A stretch of 64,000 bases of DNA from Bradyrhizobium sp. AZCC 1719 (GTDB taxonomy: Bacteria; Pseudomonadota; Alphaproteobacteria; Rhizobiales; Xanthobacteraceae). Below are positions 5,980-14,990 of the stretch, piece after piece. The notes beneath the pieces were generated by a model. That model had not been told where the DNA came from. It ran no database searches and saw only the letters and a list, made by a program, of their open reading frames with translations. Both the position numbers and the translations under genes were made by a program. Every line of letters starts with the position of its first letter. Within the stretch, counting starts at the first letter, position 1. The DNA is taken from NCBI RefSeq assembly GCF_036924525.1, contig NZ_JAZHRU010000001.1, positions 4,741,001-4,805,000 on the forward strand, written 5' to 3'.

Positions 5980-8913
5980 ATGAACCAAGTAGAAGAACGC
6001 GAACTGTTCGAACAAGAGCGGAAAATCTTCGAAGCCGGGGTGCAGCGTGCGGACAAGCGATCCGGCTCTTTCAATTTCTTGACTTGGTCCTTCTTCAGCG
6101 CCGCGCTGATTGCCTGCGAAGAGTTTCTTGTCGCCATGTTCAAATCCGCGGCGGCCGAGCAGGAGGACGCGAAAACGGCTCAGGCAGGCGCCGCGCCGCA
6201 GGCGGCGAATGACCATCCGCCGGCCATTGATCCCTCGAAAACGGGCAGCGCAGAGGATGAGACGGCCAAAAGGCCCGCCGCGTCGTCGGAGGCGCGTGCG
6301 GCCCGGTTCGATCCGACCGGGCTTTTGGCGCAGCCGCATGACGATGCGCTCAAGCCGAGCGCCGCCCGCAGCGAAGCTGTCGCCGCCGAGGGGGCGGGAG
6401 CGGCGGAGGCGGCGATGATGCCGAGTCCCGCCATCATAACGCTCACACCTCAATCGAAGATAGTTCCGTCAACCCGCTATCAGCGGATTCCCACCTCGGA
6501 GGCACTCAAATGCAGGGTGGGTCAACGCTCGAATCCGTTCAGTCCAACGTGCTACTCTTTCAGCCCGTCGATCAGCCCGTCGATGATCGGCTTCGCTCCC
6601 CTGCTTGGAGCTGTCGGCAGTCTCAGCAATGACGTGGTGGGAGGGATCGCGCCGGTCGAGGCGCCGCCGGTGCTCGCAACGGTGACCGACACCGTAAGCA
6701 CGCTGACCCATGACGTGGGCGGCACGATTGCGCCGGTCGAGGCGCAGCCGGTGCTCGCGACCGCGACCGACACCGTAAGCACGCTAACCAACGACGTGGG
6801 CGACACGATTGCGCCGGTCGAGGCGGCGGTGCAGCCGGTGCTCGCAACGGTGACCGACACTGCGGGTACGCCGACCGATGACGTCGGCGGCACGATCGCG
6901 CCGGTCGAGGCGGCGGTGCAGCCGGTGCTCGCGACGGTGACCGACACTGCGGGTACGCCGACCGATGACGTCGGCGACACGATCGCGCCGGTCGAGGCGG
7001 CGGTGCAGCCGGTGCTCGCAACGGTGACCGACACTGCGGGTACGCCGACCGATGACGTCGGCGACACGATCGCGCCGGTCGAGGCGGCGGTGCAGCCGGT
7101 GCTCGCGACGGTGACCGACACTGCGGGTACGCCGACCGATGACGTCGGCGACACGATCGCGCCGGTCGAGGCGGCGGTGCAGCCGGTGCTCGCAACGGTG
7201 ACCGACACTGCGGGTACGCCGACCGATGACGTCGGCGACACGATCGCGCCGGTCGAGGCGGCGGTGCAGCCGGTGCTCGCGACGGTGAGCGACACTGCGG
7301 GTACGCCGACCGACGACGTCGGCGACACGATCGCGCCGGTCGAGGCGGCGGTGCAGCCGGTGCTCGCAACGGTGACCGACACTGCGGGTACGCCGACCGA
7401 TGACGTCGGCGGCACGATCGCGCCGGTCGAGGCGGCGGTGCAGCCGGTGCTCGCAACGGTGACCGACACTGCGGGTACGCCGACCGATGACGTCGGCGGC
7501 ACGATCGCGCCGGTCGAGGCGGCGGTGCAGCCGGTGTTCGCAACGGTGACCGACACTGCGGGTACGCCGACCGATGACGTCGGGACGATCGCGCCGGTCG
7601 AGGCGGCGGTACAGCCGGTGCTCGCGACGGTGACCGACACTGCGGGTACGCCGACCGATGACGTCGGGACGATCGCGCCGGTCGAGGCGGCGGTACAGCC
7701 GGTGCTCGCGACCGTGACCGACACCGTGGGTACGCTGACCAACGACGTGGGCGGCACGATCGCGCCGGTCGAGGCGGCGGTGCAGCCGGTGCTCACAACG
7801 GTGACCGACACCGTGGGCACGCCGACCGATGACGTCGGCGGCACGATCGCGCCGGTCGAGGCGGCGGTGCAGCCGGTGCTCACAACGGTGACCGACACCG
7901 TGGGCACGCCGACCGATGACGTCGGCGGCACGATCGCGCCGGTCGAGGCGGCGGTGCAGCCGGTGCTCGCGACGGTGACCGACACTGCGGGTACGCCGAC
8001 CGATGACGTCGGGACGATCGCGCCGGTCGAGGCGGCGGTGCAGCCGGTGCTCGCGACGGTGACCGACACTGCGGGTACGCCGACCAATGACGTCGGCGAC
8101 ACGATCGCGCCGGTGACCGGTGACGTGGCGCAACCGGGCAATATGGCTAGCGACGCTCTTGCGAGCGCAGCGCCGGTCGATGAGACGACCGAGCCGGTGC
8201 TCACCACAACGGCTGCCGCCCTGAGCGATCCGACCAGCGACGTGGCCGATCCGGCCGACACCGGGAACGCGGCCAGCGACGCTCTTGCGGATGCGGCGCC
8301 GGTCGATGAGACGACCGAGCCCGTGCCCACCACAGCGGCTGCCGCCCTGAGCGATCCGACCAGCGACGTGTCCGGTCCGGCCGACACCGGAAATGCGGCC
8401 AGCGACGCTCTTGCGGATGCGGCGCCGGTCGATGAGACGACCGAGCCAGTGCCGACCACAACAACTGCCGCCCTGAGCGATCCGACCAGCGACGTGTCCG
8501 GTCCGGCCGACACCGGGACCGCGGCCAGCGACGCTCTTGCGAGTGCGGCGCCGGTGAATGACACCACCGAGCCGGCGCCCACGACAACGGCTGCCGCCCT
8601 GAACGATCCGACCAGCGACGTGTCCGATCCGGCCGACACCGGGAACGCGGCCAGCGACGCTCTTGCGGATGCGGGACCGGTGGATGACACCACAGGCGAC
8701 GTGATCGCCTTGAACGACGCGCCACCGCCATCAGAAAATGCTCTGTACACCGGAACCGAGTACACTGATTACGGCGTTAACCTGAGCAGCGATCCCCCGC
8801 AGGATACCGAGTCTTCGGCCGACGCCGCATCGGCTCATGAAACTGGGCCGCCGCCTCCTGACATTGTGGATACGAGTCATCCAACAGATCACCCTGAACA
8901 TGCCATCCTATAG
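5980..8913 (+). CDS. Large repetitive protein, probable type I secretion substrate
   Basis: A 977-residue protein. Residues 1-60 include a charged helix and a moderately hydrophobic stretch (FLTWSFFSAALIACEEFLVAM); residues 60-200 are Ala-rich and low complexity. About 17 copies of a 29-residue repeat (core TDTAGTPTDDVG, then IAPVEAAVQPVLATV) and then three full and two partial 42-residue repeats (core SDPTSDV, ADTGNAASDALA) follow. A unique C-terminal region ends in DTSHPTDHPEHAIL. It is acidic, has almost no cysteine and no classical signal peptide. No RTX nonapeptides are present. The next gene, overlapping or immediately adjacent, is a PrtD-type exporter, so export through an uncleaved C-terminal signal is the natural inference. 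The role is probably surface or adhesion-like, but this is not shown. Confidence 0.82.
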   Translation: MNQVEERELFEQERKIFEAGVQRADKRSGSFNFLTWSFFSAALIACEEFLVAMFKSAAAEQEDAKTAQAGAAPQAANDHPPAIDPSKTGSAEDETAKRPAASSEARAARFDPTGLLAQPHDDALKPSAARSEAVAAEGAGAAEAAMMPSPAIITLTPQSKIVPSTRYQRIPTSEALKCRVGQRSNPFSPTCYSFSPSISPSMIGFAPLLGAVGSLSNDVVGGIAPVEAPPVLATVTDTVSTLTHDVGGTIAPVEAQPVLATATDTVSTLTNDVGDTIAPVEAAVQPVLATVTDTAGTPTDDVGGTIAPVEAAVQPVLATVTDTAGTPTDDVGDTIAPVEAAVQPVLATVTDTAGTPTDDVGDTIAPVEAAVQPVLATVTDTAGTPTDDVGDTIAPVEAAVQPVLATVTDTAGTPTDDVGDTIAPVEAAVQPVLATVSDTAGTPTDDVGDTIAPVEAAVQPVLATVTDTAGTPTDDVGGTIAPVEAAVQPVLATVTDTAGTPTDDVGGTIAPVEAAVQPVFATVTDTAGTPTDDVGTIAPVEAAVQPVLATVTDTAGTPTDDVGTIAPVEAAVQPVLATVTDTVGTLTNDVGGTIAPVEAAVQPVLTTVTDTVGTPTDDVGGTIAPVEAAVQPVLTTVTDTVGTPTDDVGGTIAPVEAAVQPVLATVTDTAGTPTDDVGTIAPVEAAVQPVLATVTDTAGTPTNDVGDTIAPVTGDVAQPGNMASDALASAAPVDETTEPVLTTTAAALSDPTSDVADPADTGNAASDALADAAPVDETTEPVPTTAAAALSDPTSDVSGPADTGNAASDALADAAPVDETTEPVPTTTTAALSDPTSDVSGPADTGTAASDALASAAPVNDTTEPAPTTTAAALNDPTSDVSDPADTGNAASDALADAGPVDDTTGDVIALNDAPPPSENALYTGTEYTDYGVNLSSDPPQDTESSADAASAHETGPPPPDIVDTSHPTDHPEHAIL
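6658..8115 (+). repeat. 87-bp coding tandem repeats (about 17 units, 29 aa each)
   Basis: The units are nearly identical in the central part at DNA level (differences such as GGCGGC/GGCGAC). Three units lack one codon (GTI instead of GGTI or GDTI). Because the unit length is a multiple of three and stop-free in several frames, it also creates long false ORFs on the opposite strand. The high nucleotide identity suggests recent expansion by slippage or unequal recombination. Confidence 0.9.
8132..8694 (+). repeat. 126-bp coding tandem repeats (42 aa each)
   Basis: This second repeat family of the same gene has three full units and a partial unit at each end. Each unit begins near SDPTSDV and carries ASDALA and PVDETTEP blocks. 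Units are more diverged than the 87-bp family. Confidence 0.85.
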
Positions 8914-8923
8914 CGGGGCGAAC

Positions 8924-10744
8924 ATGGCGGCCGCCGAGACACTGAGCAATCCGCCGCGCAGCCATTCTGCGGATCAGCTTCGCGTCGTACCCGGCGGAGA
9001 GGCTCGCGATCATCTTGGACCTGTCAACCCGCTGGCCGCCTGGCGTTCGGTCGCGCGCACGAACCTGATCGCGGTCGCGGCATTTTCGGTCGTCGTGAAT
9101 CTGCTGATGCTCACGATGCCGATGTACCTGTTCCAGATATCCGACCGCGTGCTGACGAGCCGCAGCCTCGAAACCCTACTGATGCTCTCGGCTCTCGCGC
9201 TGGCGTTCATCGGCATCCTCTCTATCGTCGACATTCTGCGTCGGCAGGTGCTGGGGCGTCTTGCGACCAAGATGGAGGCCTTGCTTGGCGCCGCAGTGCT
9301 GGCGAGCAGCATCAACAACGCCAGAGCCGGCGAGGGCGGGACCATCCATGCGGTCCGCAGCCTTCACCAGGTGCGCGGATTCATCTCGAGCCCCGTCATG
9401 CTTCTGCTGATGGACGCGCCGCTCTCGCCTCTCTACTTTGGAGTCATATTCCTCGTTCACCGAGATCTCGGCTGGATCGCCGTCGTGGCTGGCTTGGCCC
9501 TCGCGCTGATTGCACTGATCAACCAAAAAGCGACTTCGGAACGTCTGGGCCAGGCAGGCCTGCATGCCGCCGAGGCCGATGCGGCGGCCGAGTCGCTGGC
9601 GCGAAATTCGCAGGTGATCAATGCGATGGGAATGCTGAGCGAGAGCATTCTCCATTGGGGTCGCCGGCAGGCGCCGGCTCTGACGGTGCAGAGCCAGGCG
9701 CTCGACCGGAATTTCTGGATCAGCGGTGCATCGAAGTTCGTCCGGCTCGTGGCCCAGATCACGATCCTCGGTACGGGCGCCTATCTGGCCCTCAATGCCG
9801 AGATCACCGGCGGCATGATGATCGCGGCCGCGATCATTGCCGGCCGCGCCCTGCAGCCGCTTGAGGGCTTGATCGAGGGATGGCGCAGCTGCGTTCAGGC
9901 GCGATCGGCCTATGCGAGCGTCAAGCAGGCGGTCGAGTCATTCCAGCGCGAGACGCCGAAGCTGCGCCTGCCCAAACCGCAAGGGCGCCTGGCCGTGGAT
10001 CGCGTCCTGTACCTGCCGCCAGGCTCGAAGGAGCCGGTGCTCAATGGTGTCTCGCTGGAGCTCGCGCCCGGAGAGTCTCTGGCCATTGTCGGACCGTCCG
10101 GATCGGGCAAGTCGACCCTTGCGCGCATTCTGGTGGGCTGTCTGACGCCTACCGCCGGTAAGGTCAGGCTGGACGGAACGGAGCTGCGCAACTGGGATCG
10201 CCGCCAATTCGGGGAATATACCGGCTACCTGCCCCAAGAGGTCGAGCTATTTCCGGGAACCATCAAGCAGAACATCTGCCGTATGCGCGACGACCTGCCC
10301 GACGCGAGCATCTATGAGGCGGCGATGTTCTCGGGCATCCACGACATGGTCTGTCAGCTGCGGCAAGGATACGAGACCGCGCTCGACCGCGGCGGCGGGC
10401 CGCTCTCCGGAGGACAGAAGCAGCGCATCGCGCTCGCGCGGGCGTTCTTCGGTAATCCATGCCTTGTCGTGCTCGACGAGCCCAACTCGAATCTCGACGC
10501 AGCGGGCGAGCAGGCCCTGACCGAGACCCTGCAACGCGCCAAGAAGCGCGGGGTGACCGCAGTGGTCGTAACCCTGCGCCCGGCGCTGCTGAACAGCGTG
10601 GACAAAGTGCTCATCCTGCGGGCCGGACACGCGGAAGCATTTGGATCTCCGACCGACGTGCTGCATCGCCTGGTTCGGTCGGCCGGCGGGGCCGGCGGAG
10701 ACAACCCAGAGCAGCCGCGACGCATCGAATCCTCGGGCCGGTGA
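8924..10744 (+). CDS. Type I secretion system permease/ATPase (PrtD/HlyB-like, no C39 domain)
   Basis: Inner-membrane ABC exporter of the PrtD type. After an N-terminal extension of about 25 residues, the transmembrane domain covers about residues 30-290 and the nucleotide-binding domain the rest. Walker A is GPSGSGKST, the signature is LSGGQKQRIALARA and Walker B is LVVLDEPNSNLD. I prefer the ATG at 8924 (GGGGC just upstream) to the in-frame ATG at 8900, which overlaps the end of the repeat-protein gene by 14 bases and has no ribosome site. It is followed 18 bases later by the adaptor gene. Tight linkage to the repeat protein makes that protein the likely cargo. Confidence 0.92.
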   Translation: MAAAETLSNPPRSHSADQLRVVPGGEARDHLGPVNPLAAWRSVARTNLIAVAAFSVVVNLLMLTMPMYLFQISDRVLTSRSLETLLMLSALALAFIGILSIVDILRRQVLGRLATKMEALLGAAVLASSINNARAGEGGTIHAVRSLHQVRGFISSPVMLLLMDAPLSPLYFGVIFLVHRDLGWIAVVAGLALALIALINQKATSERLGQAGLHAAEADAAAESLARNSQVINAMGMLSESILHWGRRQAPALTVQSQALDRNFWISGASKFVRLVAQITILGTGAYLALNAEITGGMMIAAAIIAGRALQPLEGLIEGWRSCVQARSAYASVKQAVESFQRETPKLRLPKPQGRLAVDRVLYLPPGSKEPVLNGVSLELAPGESLAIVGPSGSGKSTLARILVGCLTPTAGKVRLDGTELRNWDRRQFGEYTGYLPQEVELFPGTIKQNICRMRDDLPDASIYEAAMFSGIHDMVCQLRQGYETALDRGGGPLSGGQKQRIALARAFFGNPCLVVLDEPNSNLDAAGEQALTETLQRAKKRGVTAVVVTLRPALLNSVDKVLILRAGHAEAFGSPTDVLHRLVRSAGGAGGDNPEQPRRIESSGR

Positions 10745-10762
10745 CCAGCGCGGGAGGACGGC

Positions 10763-12127
10763 ATGAGAGCGGAAAAGGAGAGCATCGGCGAGTGGTACCG
10801 CAGCGTTCCGCAGAGCGCCAAGTGGCCCATCTTCACCGGCCTCGCGATGCTGGTCGTTTGGCTCGGTTGTTTCGGTGTTTGGGCTGGAGTCGCTCCACTG
10901 AACAGTGCGGTCGTCGCCCCGGGCACGTTCGTAGCCACCGGACAGAACAAGCTGATCCAGCACTTCGAGGGCGGCATCATCCGCGAGATTGCGGCCAAGG
11001 ACGGTGATGTCGTCGAGGCGAACCAGGTACTGGTTCGCATGGACGACACCGCTGTCAACGCCAAGCTGAGGCGGTTGGTTTTGAAGAAATATCGACTGCT
11101 CGCCATGAAGGCGCGTCTCGAAGCCGAAATGAGCTCTTCAGAGACTATCGAAACTCCGGCCGCATTCAGCGAAAGCGCACGTGATCCGGAAACCCAAGCG
11201 ATTCTTGAGCGGCAACGTGCCGAACTGTGGGCACGCCGGGCTAGTCTCGTGACCCAGGAAAGCGTACTCCTGAAGCAAATCGCCGGGCTGGAGGAAAGCA
11301 TTCGCGGATATCAGGCGCAAGTGCAGTCCACCAAACAGCGTATTGCCCTGTTCGCCGAAGAGCTGAAGGACAAGAATTCGCTCCTTGGCCAGCAGTTGGT
11401 CCGCAAGTCGGATGTGCTGGCGCTGCGACGATCCGAGGCGAGTCTCGGGGGAGAACTCGGCGAGTATCTCGGCCGCATCGCCGATTCGAAGGAGCGGATC
11501 GCTCAGGCGAACGAAAGAATAGCCCAGCTCCACTCGACTGCGCTCCGGGATGCGATCAAGGAGCTGCGCGAGACCGAGGCGGAGCTGGACGACGTCGAGG
11601 AGCAGATTCGCGCCGCCCGGGACGTGGTCGACCGGGTCGATGTCCGTTCGCCGGTCCGTGGCATCGTGGTGAAGAAGAACTTCCATACGCCGGGCGGCGT
11701 CGTCTCTCCTGGCGCCGTGATCCTTGAGCTCCTACCGATAGGCGAAGAGCGCATCATCGAGGCGCATGTGAATCCCAAGGACATTTCGCATGTTAGCGTA
11801 GGTCAGGAGGCGCTGGTGCGGCTGCCGGCGCTCAACCAGCGTATCACGCCCATGGTCGGGGCGAGCGTCATCTACGTGTCGGCGGACGCCTTGTCGGAGC
11901 AGGTACAGGTGAAGGCCGAAACGCGCCCCGACAGTAACACGCGTCGGGACTTCTACATCGTTCGGGTGGGCCTGGACCAAGAAGATATTCTCAGGCGTAT
12001 GCCTGAATTTATCCCGACGCCTGGGATGCCCGCCGACGTTTACATCAAGACCGGAGAGCGTACGTTTTTCGAGTACATGATGAAGCCGGTCTTCGACAGT
12101 TTCTCCCGCGCTTTCCGCGAAACCTGA
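10763..12127 (+). CDS. HlyD/PrtE-family membrane fusion protein of type I secretion
   Basis: Periplasmic adaptor partner of the preceding ABC exporter, 454 residues. There is one transmembrane span at about residues 23-45. The first lipoyl half-motif near 75-95 (HFEGGIIREIAAKDGDVVEA) is followed by a long coiled-coil region at about 110-290, the second lipoyl half (VRSPVRGIVVK) and a beta-barrel. The C-terminal end is characteristic of the family (TGERTFFEYMMKP, then an Arg-rich tail). It follows the exporter gene by 18 bases with GGGAGGA upstream of the ATG. No outer-membrane TolC-like gene lies in this locus, so a chromosomal TolC elsewhere must serve it. Confidence 0.92.
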   Translation: MRAEKESIGEWYRSVPQSAKWPIFTGLAMLVVWLGCFGVWAGVAPLNSAVVAPGTFVATGQNKLIQHFEGGIIREIAAKDGDVVEANQVLVRMDDTAVNAKLRRLVLKKYRLLAMKARLEAEMSSSETIETPAAFSESARDPETQAILERQRAELWARRASLVTQESVLLKQIAGLEESIRGYQAQVQSTKQRIALFAEELKDKNSLLGQQLVRKSDVLALRRSEASLGGELGEYLGRIADSKERIAQANERIAQLHSTALRDAIKELRETEAELDDVEEQIRAARDVVDRVDVRSPVRGIVVKKNFHTPGGVVSPGAVILELLPIGEERIIEAHVNPKDISHVSVGQEALVRLPALNQRITPMVGASVIYVSADALSEQVQVKAETRPDSNTRRDFYIVRVGLDQEDILRRMPEFIPTPGMPADVYIKTGERTFFEYMMKPVFDSFSRAFRET

Positions 12128-12310
12128 ATGGACGAGCAATCTGGTCGTCAATTCCGAGCACCCACGAGTATCCGTGATTAACGGCGTTCGAGCGATTGGT
12201 GCGATGCGTAATCTTGCGTGTCCAATGCTTCTGCTATTGGCTTGCGGATCAACCGAAAATGAATCCGCTCAAGGAACGATCAGGGGGATGGAACGCAGAT
12301 GTCCGGTCAG

Positions 12311-12944
12311 GTGTTGGAAGCGCGCCGCACCGGTCGCGCTGTACCCGGCCACCTCCGAGAGCGAGAATGATCTCGTTCAACCAGCTTAACCGGAAGACTG
12401 GCCACCGCATCAAGTACCTGAGGGTAGACGCCGAGGAAGTCTCCAACGAGGACATCGTCAAGGGTTACGCGCTCGACAAAGACACTTTCATCGAGGTCTT
12501 GAAGGAGGAGCTCGAAAACGTTGCACTGGAATCCACCCGCACGATCGAGATCGACGAGTTTGTCGACCGCAGTGATCCAGTACGTCAAAGTTACCAAGGA
12601 CATGCTCGATCTCGCCAAGCACATCGTGAACCAGAAGGCAGGCCGGTTCGAACCCGAGAAGTTCGAGGATCAGTACGAAACAGCCCTGATCGACCTCATC
12701 AACCAGAAGCGCGCCGGCAAGCCAAACACTCCGAAGGAGCGTCCCGCCGCCGGCAACGTCGTCGACCTGATGGAGGCGCTGCGCCGGAGCGTTGGCAAGG
12801 AGCAGCTCTCGAACGCCACGAAGAAGGCGGGGAAAGCGGCCGCCGGACAGAAGGAGATGTTTGCTCGCGGTCTCCGGTGAGAAGCCGGCGAAGGAGAACG
12901 CCGCAAAGAAGACGACGTCGAAGCCGCAGCGGAATTCGGCATAG
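12311..12944 (+). pseudogene. ku: Degenerate Ku (bacterial NHEJ) gene remnant
   Basis: Ku binds DNA ends and recruits LigD in bacterial end joining. Here the pieces are spread over three frames. They are PVALYPATSESEN near 12328-12370, ISFNQLNRKTGHRIKY followed by the ENVALESTRTIEIDEF region at about 12370-12570, and VKVTKDMLDLAKHIVNQKAG with FEPEKFEDQYETALIDLINQ at about 12575-12740. A Lys/Ala-rich tail in yet another frame ends at 12944. From memory of the family, about 80 residues of the central Ku core are missing between the second and third pieces, and part of the N-terminus is deleted. At least three frame changes make it non-functional. No LigD gene is in the window. Confidence 0.85.
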
Positions 12945-12980
12945 AACGGCTCCGCCGCAGCCGCGATGAAGTCCGCGGCG

Positions 12981-13403
12981 TCAGCCGAGAGGTCGGGTTT
13001 GTCTGAAATGGAAGCCGTTCGGAGTGAACCTGCGGGCCACGGCGCGGGCCTTGTCCTCGTAGGTCTCCAGCGCGATTTTCTGGGCGAGCATGACATCTCC
13101 GATCGGCAGCGCGCCGATCGGCATGAAACACAACCCCTCCTGCAGGCAACCTCTTTCGTCGATCTCGCACACGTTCACCGAGGCCCCGGCGTGGATCTTG
13201 TACCGCTTTCCGCTGTCGCTTCCGACGACCTCAAAGTAGCCCCTTCTGCCGAACTGCTCCCGCTGGCTCGGCGACAGCCATTTTTGCAATAGCCTCAGCG
13301 ACCGGCCCTCCGGCGTGCCCTCGGCGCCGTGCCTGATGAAAAGGCTTCGCGTCGCTCTCAGGCGGGAGCGGGCGCCCGGCGGCAACGGTCGAAAGCCAAC
13401 CAT
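12981..13403 (-). CDS. Conserved hypothetical protein, 140 aa
   Basis: The centre of this protein is a compact conserved-looking domain (LLQKWLSPSQREQF, GYFEVVGSDSGKRYKIH, NVCEIDERG, GLCFMPIG, GDVMLAQKIALET). I recall similar proteins of unknown function in Bradyrhizobium and phage-related contexts, but there is no functional assignment. The N-terminus is basic (MVGFRPLPPGARSRLRAT) and could be a wrong start; later in-frame methionines are absent before the domain. It lies next to other small orphans on the same strand. Confidence 0.6.
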   Translation of the reverse strand: MVGFRPLPPGARSRLRATRSLFIRHGAEGTPEGRSLRLLQKWLSPSQREQFGRRGYFEVVGSDSGKRYKIHAGASVNVCEIDERGCLQEGLCFMPIGALPIGDVMLAQKIALETYEDKARAVARRFTPNGFHFRQTRPLG

Positions 13404-13408
13404 AGCGA

Positions 13409-13630
13409 CTAACCGCCGACCAACCTGGGGAAGAAGAGGGTTTGTTCCGCAGTGGGGTCGAACATTCGGATCTGCGAGGTCTGACCGGAACTCGTCCGGA
13501 CCGCGGCGGTGAAGCCGGCCTTCGTCAGCTCATTGAACCGCTGCTCCGCCTTCGCCACGCCCTGGACGTCGTCGGGGTTGAAAGGGTGACGGCTGTCGCC
13601 GGTGCGGTCCATCACGATCTGAATCGCCAT
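13409..13630 (-). CDS. Small conserved hypothetical protein, 73 aa
   Basis: Begins MAIQIVMDRTGDSRHPFNPD, with an AGGAG ribosome site 8 bases before the ATG. The sequence has a ferredoxin-like alternation of strand and helix (AKAEQRFNELTKAGFTAAVR) and ends in FFPRLVGG. A protein of this type is common in Bradyrhizobium and often annotated only as hypothetical. A longer in-frame extension to 14077 has no support and overlaps the gene at 13747-14052. Confidence 0.7.
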   Translation of the reverse strand: MAIQIVMDRTGDSRHPFNPDDVQGVAKAEQRFNELTKAGFTAAVRTSSGQTSQIRMFDPTAEQTLFFPRLVGG

Positions 13631-13746
13631 GATCGTTCTCCTCGGATTGATGATAGCCAAAGGACCCCACCCAGTATCGGACCGACCTGACGGACTTTCA
13701 ATAGAAGAACACCTCAATCGGAAGACCCAGCTCGCGCGGCCCGCAC

Positions 13747-14052
13747 TCAGTCCGGCGGGCACTCCGGGCAGGTATCGCCCATCGAGTCCAGCATGTCCCG
13801 AACCTCTGGGACCGCTTGCTCCGGAGAGAGGCCGCACGGTGGTTCCTTTCGGGCGATGTCGAAGGCACGCTGCCGGGCGTGCGGATCGCCGCGATCTTGC
13901 ATCCAGCCGTGCTCTTCGCATTCGCAGATGGCGCCAGCCTCCTGGAAGACGGAGATCGCCCGACCGCGTAGCGTCCGGATCGCGGGATCGTGCTGCTTGT
14001 CCACGTGTTCCCGGTGCACGAGGCCCAGCCCGCGTGTTAGGTCCACTGTCAA
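13747..14052 (-). CDS. Conserved hypothetical protein, 101 aa
   Basis: The protein has a Cys-rich centre (CECEEHGWMQD) and a C-terminal CPECPPD motif, suggesting possible zinc binding. The middle part (DPHARQRAFDIARKEPPCGLSPEQA) looks helical. It is in the same orientation as the neighbouring orphans at 12981-13630. I do not know its function; similar short proteins occur in rhizobia. Confidence 0.55.
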   Translation of the reverse strand: MTVDLTRGLGLVHREHVDKQHDPAIRTLRGRAISVFQEAGAICECEEHGWMQDRGDPHARQRAFDIARKEPPCGLSPEQAVPEVRDMLDSMGDTCPECPPD

Positions 14053-14163
14053 TCCCGGCTACGGTACGGTCCTGCATCCAGCGGAGCCCTTCACGCTCGC
14101 TGTGATTTTAATCTTTCTTATGGTGCGAGAACCGACCTATATCGCGGGCCGGAGGACGCAAGG

Positions 14164-14685
14164 ATGTTTGGAAAAACGCGACGAGAGAAGAGACTACGCG
14201 AGCATGACGCCGAGGAGGCTCAGGCGCGATACGAGCGGAACAAGCGTGCCGGCAAGACTATTTACGCTAGGATCGCGGACTTGAAGAAAGTGCCGCGCGA
14301 AAATCTGCCGGATGCGGTGTTCTTGCTTTTCATGGAGGCAAAGCAGCAGAGCGAGCTGATTCGGCGATCGATAAAGGACCGTACCCACTATGACTTCAAT
14401 TTCGGTGGGATGACCGACGGCGACCTCGCGACTTACCTTGCGCAGGACGCTGCGTACGCGCTCCGGGATCACGTCACAAATCCGCAGACATTCTTCGAGG
14501 CGATGTCTGAGCAATTGCCCGACGTACATTTCACGATCCAACAGCTGGACGGCGTTTCGATGGTTGCCGCGATGATCCGTGAGCAGCGGCTGGACGGAAT
14601 TCTGGAAGGCTTGCGACTTGCCGGGTTATTGAACGAAGTGCCAAACCGCCGTCGCGCCGGCTCGGAGACCGAAGGGTCGGGTTAG
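14164..14685 (+). CDS. Hypothetical protein, 173 aa
   Basis: A well-formed gene with a GGAGGA ribosome site 8 bases before the ATG and good codon structure. It starts with a basic helix (MFGKTRREKRLREHDAEEAQ) and continues as an alpha/beta protein without membrane spans or recognisable catalytic motif. A Gly/Arg-rich tail closes it. It stands alone, with 300 non-coding bases downstream. Family not recognised. Confidence 0.65.
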   Translation: MFGKTRREKRLREHDAEEAQARYERNKRAGKTIYARIADLKKVPRENLPDAVFLLFMEAKQQSELIRRSIKDRTHYDFNFGGMTDGDLATYLAQDAAYALRDHVTNPQTFFEAMSEQLPDVHFTIQQLDGVSMVAAMIREQRLDGILEGLRLAGLLNEVPNRRRAGSETEGSG

Positions 14686-14990
14686 GTCTCAATTCGAGGC
14701 GGCTGCTTTCACCAATACAGGTCCGTCAAGGAAACAAACGGACTCACGGATCATTTTAGCTTTCGATTGCTGTAGGTGGCTTAAATTTCCCCAAGTAGTT
14801 AGAAAGCCGCGTGTGCACGGGTAGATCAAAGAAAATCTAGCGGCGGGCGGTAAACATGTCCGCTTTTCACCGAGTACCCGACGCAAGAGGGGTCGCGCTG
14901 CAGGTCCGAGTCGGGGTACGAGCGCCTATTCTGCGCCGCGCGAACCTGTCGGATCTGCTCCTGACGACCGACCTGACCGCGAGTCGCGTG

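Noticed and set aside
6552-8765. Very long ORFs on the opposite strand of the repeat protein (737, 449 and 306 codons)
   Set aside because: They are by-products of the stop-free 87-bp repeat; composition is Arg/Pro- or Ser/Thr-biased and there are no starts or domains of their own.
9176-9655. Minus-strand ORFs inside the PrtD exporter gene
   Set aside because: Shadow frames of a high-GC gene; the exporter motifs lie on the plus strand.
12981-14052. Toxin-antitoxin pair among the small minus-strand genes
   Set aside because: None shows a known toxin or antitoxin fold, and spacing is not that of a coupled pair.
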